Source of the DNA: Herpetosiphonaceae bacterium
GTDB lineage: Bacteria > Chloroflexota > Chloroflexia > Chloroflexales > Herpetosiphonaceae
DNA length: 36,004 nt
Assembly: GCA_013538855.1 (NCBI GenBank)
Contig: JABXJS010000021.1
Coordinates: 1 to 36,004 of the forward strand
Direction: 5' to 3'
In this document: piece after piece, positions 29,941-36,004 of the stretch
How positions within the stretch are numbered: the stretch's first letter is position 1
Layout: each line of letters starts with the position of its first letter
The notes under the pieces: generated by a model
What the model was told of the DNA's origin: nothing
The model's input: only the letters and a program-made list of their open reading frames with translations
The model's database searches: none
Position numbers and translations under genes: made by a program

Positions 29941-32310
29941 TTATGGTTCGAGCGTCAGTCCTGAATTAAGATTCAGCTGCAAGGTGGGCGTAAAGTTCTT
30001 ACCTACAATTGGGAAGTAGGTAAAGCCCCCTTGGAACTGCGACTCGACCGTAAACTGGAAGGTGTTATCGTTCTCCCACTCGTCGTTGATCGTGTCGGCC
30101 TCGGTAACATTGTTGCCAGAGTCAACAATGGCAACCACATTCCATGTGCCGGTTTGATTGAAGATCAACAGCCAGTTTGCAGCCGGACATGCATTGGAAG
30201 GACCGCAGTTGGTGCGCCACGAGCTTGGCGGGATTGAGTACTGCGAGTCGGCAGGCAGCAAACGCTTGTCCACTTCAGCATAGGCGGCACTGGTCAGCGG
30301 GTAGGCACCAGAGACAGGATCTTTGTCTGGTATAACCACCGGTGCGCCTGGTGGGAACACATACAGATCGACAAAGAAGGAGCCTATTCCCTCAATATCA
30401 GTATCAAGAATCGGTTTATTTACCGTTGAACCAGCGGGCTTGGAGTTGCCGATAATCACCTGCGGCTCAATCGTGACACCCTGCTGAATGGTGGGGAACT
30501 GGGCATCATCAACATGCAGCTCAGGATAGCCATCGACCTCATAGCGCACCTGGACTGGGCCGCTCAAAATTGGTGTTGCGTTGCGGTCTTGTGGCTGATC
30601 TGTGGTTAACAGCGCGCGGTACTGTACATAGCTCCCAATAGTTGATGTGATCACATTGCCTGTGTTAGCGCCACTGACGGAGTAGAAAGCACTGCCGGTA
30701 TCGCCATCAACAGGAACCCACTCGGCAGTATTCAGGGCCGTCGGCGAGGAGGCAACGCGCACCTCCATTTGAATATCGGTGTTAATGCTGCCAGTTCTGC
30801 TAACCGCTGCAGTCCAGTTCAGGCCCGTCACCTTGGCTGGCGCACGCATCTGGAACGGAGCGGACAAGTACAGGCCAGTATCGGCATAGGCCACGTTGTT
30901 CTCGGTATCGACATCATCATCAAGACCGATAAAGCCAAACACGACATCTTGAATAAAAGCATTACTTTGCTTTTGGATGCCGCCAAGGAGATAGGCAATC
31001 GGACGGTTGTTAATTGTCACAGTCACTAGGCCATGGTCGGAGCGTGCCCATATATCGAGCAGCGCCGTATCGCTACGCAAGAAGTTCCCCTGAGCAAAGG
31101 TTGGCAGCTGAAGATCCTCGTTAACATAGGAAGTCATCACAGCCTTGGTGCTTGTATCTTGGGCTGCACCAATCAAGCCACCAGCAGTGTAGATCTTCTG
31201 ATTGAGACCGACTGCGCCGAGGTGTGAAAGTGGCTCCGGCAGCGTATACTCATTTGCCGCACCAGTTTGCCATGTAAGATCACCGGTAAGCGGGTTGATC
31301 TCTGCCAAGAAAACACGCTGTGAGGCCTGTGAATCTGCCGGGCAGGACCCCGTCTGTTGACCAAGAGCAATCTGAAACTCACCGCCAATGAGCGCCAGCA
31401 TACGCTTATCGCCATTAGCGACGGTCACGACATCGAAGTTTGTGGCCGCTGAGTCGGTGAGGCCAATTAATGACTGACACTGCGCTGGCAAACTAAACAG
31501 CAAGGGCACCGGAATCGGGTCGATGGTCACCCAGTCCGTCAGGTCACCTGCTGCTGTAACTTCAGCGCGAACAACGCTTTGGAAGGTTTGTGGCGAGAAG
31601 CCTTGATCGCGACCGCCAAAGGCATACACCCATGTCTTGCCAGCCAGATCGCTGTGGTACGCAGTCATTGGGAAGCGCGAGCGGAACGACTCAAAGCCCG
31701 GAAACTTTGGCTGGGTGCGCCATGTGCCAAGCGAACCATCGGGATTGATCGTGGCTGCCCAGACTGTATCGACAGAGTCTTGGTTCGCATCTTGGCCGCC
31801 TGCCACCACGATAATGCCGCTGTTAGGATTATTGGGCAGTGGTGCTGCAGCCACACCCATTGAGAAGCGTACATCTGGCAAGTCCTCGCTAGCCGTTGTT
31901 GACCAGCCGCTGATTCTGCCATCCGTAGCAAGCACTTCGGTGCGACAAACTTCTTTAAGCGGGTTGGGACTATTGGGCGCGCCAGTCAAGCCGCCAATAA
32001 CATACATATAGTGACCGAACGATACAGCGCCGTGGCTGCCCACTTTACGACAAAGCGTACCATTCGGCAGCGTTTGCCAAAGCTTGAGCACGCCAAGCGG
32101 CACGAGCTGCACACCACCGCTTTGCGCCAAGCCGGTCAAGCCGAACTTACCAGTGGCAAAGTCGTTTTGCGTTTGGGTTACCGTCTCATTGACGATGATC
32201 ACAGCGGCTGTTGGCCGGGCAGGCAGACCTAACAAAGCCACCAAACATGTAAGCACAAGAATCGGAGACAGGCGTTGAACAAAAGGTTTGCGGAAATTTC
32301 TCCTCGACAT
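29941..32310 (-). CDS. Secreted Kelch-repeat protein with C-terminal CARDB-like domain
   Basis: A 789-residue exported protein. The N-terminus is basic then hydrophobic, with likely cleavage near ARPTAA (residues ~31-36). Six double-glycine motifs (IGGL, AGGQ, FGGR, IGGE, AGGL, LGGI; the first near residue 106) spread over ~90-460 mark a six-bladed Kelch beta-propeller. Further on are beta-sandwich-like regions, and the last ~200 residues (VDGYPELHVDDAQFP to TWNVVAIVDSGNNVTEADTINDEWENDN) look like a CARDB-type adhesion/Ig-like module. Ligand unknown. The ATG at 32310 has AGGTGA upstream; an earlier GTG would add eight residues without a site. It is the last gene of the TadE/vWA operon. Confidence 0.82.
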   Translation of the reverse strand: MSRRNFRKPFVQRLSPILVLTCLVALLGLPARPTAAVIIVNETVTQTQNDFATGKFGLTGLAQSGGVQLVPLGVLKLWQTLPNGTLCRKVGSHGAVSFGHYMYVIGGLTGAPNSPNPLKEVCRTEVLATDGRISGWSTTASEDLPDVRFSMGVAAAPLPNNPNSGIIVVAGGQDANQDSVDTVWAATINPDGSLGTWRTQPKFPGFESFRSRFPMTAYHSDLAGKTWVYAFGGRDQGFSPQTFQSVVRAEVTAAGDLTDWVTIDPIPVPLLFSLPAQCQSLIGLTDSAATNFDVVTVANGDKRMLALIGGEFQIALGQQTGSCPADSQASQRVFLAEINPLTGDLTWQTGAANEYTLPEPLSHLGAVGLNQKIYTAGGLIGAAQDTSTKAVMTSYVNEDLQLPTFAQGNFLRSDTALLDIWARSDHGLVTVTINNRPIAYLLGGIQKQSNAFIQDVVFGFIGLDDDVDTENNVAYADTGLYLSAPFQMRAPAKVTGLNWTAAVSRTGSINTDIQMEVRVASSPTALNTAEWVPVDGDTGSAFYSVSGANTGNVITSTIGSYVQYRALLTTDQPQDRNATPILSGPVQVRYEVDGYPELHVDDAQFPTIQQGVTIEPQVIIGNSKPAGSTVNKPILDTDIEGIGSFFVDLYVFPPGAPVVIPDKDPVSGAYPLTSAAYAEVDKRLLPADSQYSIPPSSWRTNCGPSNACPAANWLLIFNQTGTWNVVAIVDSGNNVTEADTINDEWENDNTFQFTVESQFQGGFTYFPIVGKNFTPTLQLNLNSGLTLEP

Positions 32311-32329
32311 GGGTATCACCTCGAACATA

Positions 32330-32359
32330 AGCACGCGGCTGCTGTAACAACCGCGTGCT
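32330..32359 (-). promoter_or_regulatory. Hairpin between the vWA and Kelch genes
   Basis: Stem AGCACGCGG / CCGCGTGCT (9 bp, 12-base loop) in the 91-base gap between the vWA stop and the Kelch start. No U-tract follows, so it is probably a stabilising or attenuating hairpin that sets relative expression rather than a full terminator. Confidence 0.45.
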
Positions 32360-32401
32360 CATACTCAACCAACAAACGCTGTACTCCTTGCCATAACGAT
32401 G

Positions 32402-34732
32402 TTATGGACAGGCGGCGTTTGACTCGTCGTCAATTTCTAGTGTTGCATCTGGGCCGACATAGTTTTGACCAGACGGCATCACGATCGTAATTTGACTTGC
32501 CGGAGCGCCCAGCTCGGCTGTGCGAATACGGTTATACGTGCGCGGAATATCCTGGGTATCCTCAGGAGCAACGGCGGTTACTGTTGCGCGCACATAGTAT
32601 GTGCCAGCAGGGAGCGATACACTGACATTGCCGTTGGCATCAGCATTCACCGTTTGACCACCAGAGCCACTGCCGGATTGGGTGAACGTCACTTGAACAT
32701 TCGGCACGGTTGTTAGCAGCGAGTGCGGCTGGCACGGCGAGCCAAGCCGCTGCTTGATGTTATCGATCATCGCCTGAATGTCTGCTGTGCTGTTGGCTTT
32801 ATAGACAGCACCGGGAGCGATCAAGTCCAGACCGGTGTCGCTGATGTTGTTGACACCAACCAAGCCAATGGCGTAGATACCAATGTTGTCCCCATAGCGC
32901 GCACGCAGACTATCTGCTTGGCGAATCGCGGCGATGATCGGCGCATTGAGATTCGTTGGGTTATCAACGCCCTGCGTGAGCGAGCAGTTGCGCTGCGCAT
33001 AGGCTGAGTTCAGCGACTGGGCTGGCGAAATGTTGCTGCCACTGCCACTCAAACAGCTAACTCGATTGATCTTACCATTATCACTGCCGCCATGATAGAC
33101 GTTGGTCAAACCGTCGGAGATGATCAGCACGACCAGCTTGACCGGATTGCCATTCACATCCACAGAGCGCGCATTGTTGAGCTCGAGTGCAGCCGTCTCC
33201 AGGCCATGTGTGGTGGCCGTGTAGCCGTCCATTGCGTTGGTTGGCAGCGGCGAGCTGGTGGCATTGCGCGCACCTAAAGCGCTTGAAGTAAAGAACGCAT
33301 TCACGTCAGTGGTCAACCCAACCGTGACATCAGCTCCGTACCTTGCTCTGGAACCAGGCAGACCAGAGACGTTAAGACCGTAGCGGATCAGCGCAAGGCG
33401 ATTGTTTGCACCTTGGGTTGCAACACGTGTTTCGAGCATTTCGATCACAAAGTCGCGTAGGGCGCTTTCAGCCAAGTCGATGCGGCGGCTGCCGACTGGA
33501 CATACTGTATCGCTATCCCAGCAGAACCGCATCGAGCCTGAGATGTCTTCGACCATGACGAAATCGTAGTTGCCAACCGCCGAGGCTGGATCGATCCAGC
33601 GCAAGTTCGTATCGAAGTGCATCGTATAGACGTAGTTCGGCGGCGTGGCAGGTGGTGACACACGGCAGGAACAGTTAGCGTCGGTCGAGAGCAGCGCAAA
33701 ATCCATGCTCTTAGGGTTGCCCGTATAGTCGATGTTCAGCAGCCGCACCTTCGCCAAGCGGCTGATGTGGAAGGCCAAATTGCTGCCCCCAAGATCGTTG
33801 GTCGTGTCGTGCAGCGGGATGATCATGATCGTCTTGTTATCGACGTGCCACTGGCTCTCGCTCTCGATAGTGCGCGCATTACCTGGCTTGGTCTGAATCC
33901 AGTCGCCAACCTCGAGCTGGTGGTTCAACTGGCTTTGCGCCACAGTATCGCCGCTGGGCGGCGTAGCCTCGGTAAAGCCGTCGGCCAAGTTGCCTGCGCC
34001 GCGCATAGAGTTGCCTAGGCCGTTTGCGCTGCTGTTGCTCGGGTCCCAGTTCAGCCACAGGAAGTCGCCGCGCTGCGGGTTCTGGGTGCGTGAGACGTGG
34101 ATAATCGACTGCGGCGCATTGGCATAGATATCGGCAGCCGAGGCATCCCAGTAGCGCTGATTGAGCGGCACCACATTTTGCTCTTCAATGAGGTCCTCAT
34201 CGAACGTCACTGGGTAAATGCCCTGCACACAGGCGCACAAGCCTGCGATGCCCTGCGCGCCAACGGTGTACTTATCGGTGCCGAAGACGCTGGCAAACGT
34301 CGTTGCAACGTTTTCGCGCGTCCAAACCTGCACATAGTTGGCCCCAAAGTTGTAGGGGTTGGCGGTGCCACCAGAGCCAACATCGCGCAGGTAGGTGCCG
34401 GTGTTGTCAAGGTAAACCGCTTTATAGTAGACCAAATCTTTATCATTGTAGCTGGTCCAGTTGGCAGATGAAGGAATCTGCTGAACCGCTGTACCAGTGC
34501 CGTTGGCGATCATTTGATTGCGAACTGTTTCGGCGACCCGGATATCCTGCTGCTGCAAGAGCACGTCGTTCATCCCAGAAACCGCCGCTGCACTAGAGGC
34601 TGCCTGTAGTGTGCGCTGGCGTTGGAACGCATTGCCAGTGTCTACAGTTAACCCAGTGAAGGCGATCAGGATCAACAACAGGATCGCCATAAAGACGATG
34701 GATTGACCTGCTGTAATGCGAAATTTGCGCAT
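32402..34732 (-). CDS. TadG-like von Willebrand factor A protein
   Basis: A 776-residue protein. The N-terminus (GQSIVFMAILLLILIAFTG, residues 9-27) is the TadE/TadG-type pseudopilin or anchor helix, followed by ~30 helical residues (RTLQAASSAAAVSGM). A long Cys-poor region follows to ~385, then a vWA domain with MIDAS residues D396-x-S398-x-S400 (DISGSM), T507 or T508 and D540 (ISDG), which bind a divalent metal. The C-terminal ~90 residues (VQVTFTQSGSGSGGQTV; LPAGTYYVRATVTA) resemble a carboxypeptidase-regulatory or SdrD-like beta domain. GGAGG lies 7 bases before the ATG. It probably displays a metal-dependent adhesion module on the surface via the Tad-type anchor. Confidence 0.85.
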   Translation of the reverse strand: MRKFRITAGQSIVFMAILLLILIAFTGLTVDTGNAFQRQRTLQAASSAAAVSGMNDVLLQQQDIRVAETVRNQMIANGTGTAVQQIPSSANWTSYNDKDLVYYKAVYLDNTGTYLRDVGSGGTANPYNFGANYVQVWTRENVATTFASVFGTDKYTVGAQGIAGLCACVQGIYPVTFDEDLIEEQNVVPLNQRYWDASAADIYANAPQSIIHVSRTQNPQRGDFLWLNWDPSNSSANGLGNSMRGAGNLADGFTEATPPSGDTVAQSQLNHQLEVGDWIQTKPGNARTIESESQWHVDNKTIMIIPLHDTTNDLGGSNLAFHISRLAKVRLLNIDYTGNPKSMDFALLSTDANCSCRVSPPATPPNYVYTMHFDTNLRWIDPASAVGNYDFVMVEDISGSMRFCWDSDTVCPVGSRRIDLAESALRDFVIEMLETRVATQGANNRLALIRYGLNVSGLPGSRARYGADVTVGLTTDVNAFFTSSALGARNATSSPLPTNAMDGYTATTHGLETAALELNNARSVDVNGNPVKLVVLIISDGLTNVYHGGSDNGKINRVSCLSGSGSNISPAQSLNSAYAQRNCSLTQGVDNPTNLNAPIIAAIRQADSLRARYGDNIGIYAIGLVGVNNISDTGLDLIAPGAVYKANSTADIQAMIDNIKQRLGSPCQPHSLLTTVPNVQVTFTQSGSGSGGQTVNADANGNVSVSLPAGTYYVRATVTAVAPEDTQDIPRTYNRIRTAELGAPASQITIVMPSGQNYVGPDATLEIDDESNAACP

Positions 34733-34773
34733 TCGATGCCTCCTCGAATGAAAATATCAACTAGACCGTTGAA

Positions 34774-35286
34774 TTACCGACTAATCGTCATTTGACGGGT
34801 GGCGCTAAGCCGAATGCTATCGGCACCAATCAGCGTTGCACCGGAAAAGAACGGTTTGTAATCGTACAGAACTGTGACCACCATGTCGCAGAACTGTGAA
34901 CGTCGATTGGTGCAATCTGCGCCACTCGATGCCGCATTGGCGACGGAGCTAATTTGAATATAGCTGTTATCACTGTCCACAGCTCCATCGGTGTTTAGAT
35001 CAAACAGATTAACAAAGCGCGCCCGATGGGGAATATTTGTGTTCGGGCCGGCCTCGTTGCGCACATGGGCGATGATCTCAGCGTCGTTGACAGTATCGCC
35101 CTCCATTGGCATCAAAGCGGCATAGGCGGCACCCTCTTGTGCTGCTCCTGAAATACCTTGATATGCAAAAAAAGCTAAGCCGAAGTCAATCGCGGCTGAT
35201 GTTATTAAGAAGATGAGGGTAATCACCAGCGCAAACTCAACCAGTGATTGTCCTCGGCGTTTGGGTTTTGGTTGATGAAGTTGCAC
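34774..35286 (-). CDS. TadE-like pseudopilin, second copy
   Basis: A 170-residue protein with the TadE N-terminus: basic, then GQSLVEFALVITLIFLITSA (13-32) and DFGLAFFAYQG, in which the glutamate after the glycine lies in the expected position for prepilin-like processing. A small soluble domain follows. The start is GTG at 35286, with GGAG 8-9 bases upstream. It sits 12 bases after the other TadE gene and 41 bases before the vWA gene, so the genes are cotranscribed. Confidence 0.88.
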   Translation of the reverse strand: MQLHQPKPKRRGQSLVEFALVITLIFLITSAAIDFGLAFFAYQGISGAAQEGAAYAALMPMEGDTVNDAEIIAHVRNEAGPNTNIPHRARFVNLFDLNTDGAVDSDNSYIQISSVANAASSGADCTNRRSQFCDMVVTVLYDYKPFFSGATLIGADSIRLSATRQMTISR

Positions 35287-35298
35287 AGCTATTACTCC

Positions 35299-35850
35299 TT
35301 ATGGCACTATGATACAGTGCTCGTAGTCGCGATTGTCAACCACTGCGTTGATCAGCGGCCCGTTCGATACAATGGTACGCCGCGAGATCGCCACAAAATG
35401 AAAATCATCACCGCCATTGAATGTTTCGGCAACTGGGGTGAGCGGAGCGATCGCTTTATCAAGGCGCACTTCAACAACATTGCCTATTTTCTTTGGATTG
35501 GCACTCGCCGCACTCAGTGGAGTTACTGCCGCTGCCGAGTCGTAGTAGTGCAACGTAAGCTGCGTTAGATCCGGCTTGGTCTTGGCGTTGATCCAGCCAC
35601 TCTTCTGCATTTCGGCGACAATCTCTTGCAAGCATGGATCGCCAGCGTAGTCCAATGCGCTGTAGCTCGACTGCACTTCGCGAGGCTGATTTAGCGACGC
35701 TTGCTCTGCGCCGCGCCGCGCCGCAAATTGGATCTCCGACCAGGCATAGATGTAGTAGCCATAGTCGATCGTCGCAAACAAAAAGAACATAATGAGCGGG
35801 AATACTAGTGCAAACTCAACAAGTGTTTGCCCTCGAGACTTTCGTTTCAT
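35299..35850 (-). CDS. TadE-like pseudopilin, first copy
   Basis: A 183-residue protein whose N-terminus KSRGQTLVEFALVFPLIMFF is the TadE signature, followed by DYGYYIYAW. The C-terminal domain has two cysteines (DPCLQEIV and EHCIIV) that could form a disulfide. GGAGGAATCT precedes the ATG at 35850. It heads the operon; no ATPase (TadA), prepilin peptidase or Flp pilin gene lies within the window, so the machinery would be elsewhere. Confidence 0.88.
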   Translation of the reverse strand: MKRKSRGQTLVEFALVFPLIMFFLFATIDYGYYIYAWSEIQFAARRGAEQASLNQPREVQSSYSALDYAGDPCLQEIVAEMQKSGWINAKTKPDLTQLTLHYYDSAAAVTPLSAASANPKKIGNVVEVRLDKAIAPLTPVAETFNGGDDFHFVAISRRTIVSNGPLINAVVDNRDYEHCIIVP

Positions 35851-35885
35851 AGATTCCTCCGCGCGCGAGTTAGTGGAAATTAAAA

Positions 35886-35918
35886 TATCAGTAGTAGGCC
35901 TAGTTCTAGTATCAGTAG
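35886..35918. repeat. Paired 9-base direct repeat upstream of the TadE operon
   Basis: TATCAGTAG occurs at 35886-35894 and again at 35910-35918, 24 bp apart, 36 bases upstream of the first TadE gene. Spacing is close to two helical turns, as for paired regulator sites. A chance repeat cannot be excluded. Confidence 0.4.
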
Positions 35919-35981
35919 ATCACAGGATTGGCTCGGGTGGCGTGTAGGGTCGGTACGGTGCGAGCGGGATAGCCCGAACCA

Positions 35982-36004
35982 TGCCGTAGATGGCCGTTAC
36001 GGCA
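35982..36004. repeat. Inverted repeat at the window edge
   Basis: TGCCGTA (35982-35988) and TACGGCA (35998-36004) form 7-bp arms around nine bases. It is cut by the window end, so its role (terminator or repeat) cannot be judged. Confidence 0.4.

Overview
The window looks like a chromosomal segment of a GC-rich bacterium, most likely a member of the Chloroflexota (class Chloroflexia). This assignment is inferred from the gene mix: a zinc-ribbon Ser/Thr kinase with membrane helices, TadE-type pseudopilin genes without an outer-membrane apparatus, futalosine-route menaquinone synthesis (mqnC), a heme A synthase, and lipoprotein and secreted-protein signals. No rRNA is present to settle it. Promoters fit the housekeeping sigma consensus; three share the form TTGCA(G/C)-N17-TATACT. 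Most genes have strong Shine-Dalgarno sites. TTG or GTG starts occur in pnp, the STAS gene, rpsO and one TadE gene.

Bases 1-6600 (+ strand) hold NAD metabolism (the 3' part of nadE, then a nicotinamidase-like hydrolase) followed by an activated-sugar cluster: a GDP-sugar dehydratase/reductase read from an apparently leaderless promoter, mannose-1-phosphate guanylyltransferase, an overlapping second nucleotidyltransferase, and a phosphogluco/phosphomannomutase ending at a strong terminator. Two inverted copies of a 100-114 bp palindromic, MITE-like element lie in the gaps of this block. Bases 6600-7377 have no convincing gene but carry a 123-bp tandem repeat and a 55-bp palindromic repeat.

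Bases 7378-11500 hold an orphan sensor histidine kinase (-), a membrane-anchored coiled-coil protein (+), a SAM methyltransferase and a lipoprotein (-). Bases 11600-14550 are the rpsO-pnp locus (-) with a clear promoter, a terminator between the genes and a structured pnp leader. Next come a cytoplasmic serine hydrolase and a four-gene TroABCD-like metal ABC transporter operon (-), whose promoter is overlapped by a DtxR/MntR-type palindrome.

Bases 19600-25830 hold a zinc-ribbon kinase, mqnC (-) divergent from an orphan ParA-type ATPase with its own zinc ribbon, ctaA and an endonuclease III gene. A five-gene operon on the minus strand (29578 to 25813) encodes a small membrane protein, a CinA homologue with a degenerate deamidase site, two membrane proteins and an RsbR-like STAS protein. 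Its promoter overlaps the terminator of a tRNA-Leu/tRNA-Gly pair. The window ends with a four-gene minus-strand operon for an envelope-associated system: two TadE-like proteins, a TadG-like von Willebrand A protein and a secreted Kelch-propeller protein.

The least ordinary items are the MITE-like pair, the frame-preserving 123-bp array, the leaderless sugar gene, the metal operator combined with a permease fused to a winged helix, the zinc-ribbon ParA and kinase genes, the CinA homologue lacking its catalytic serine, and the TadE/vWA/Kelch operon. No complete, clearly new defence or mobile system was recognised.
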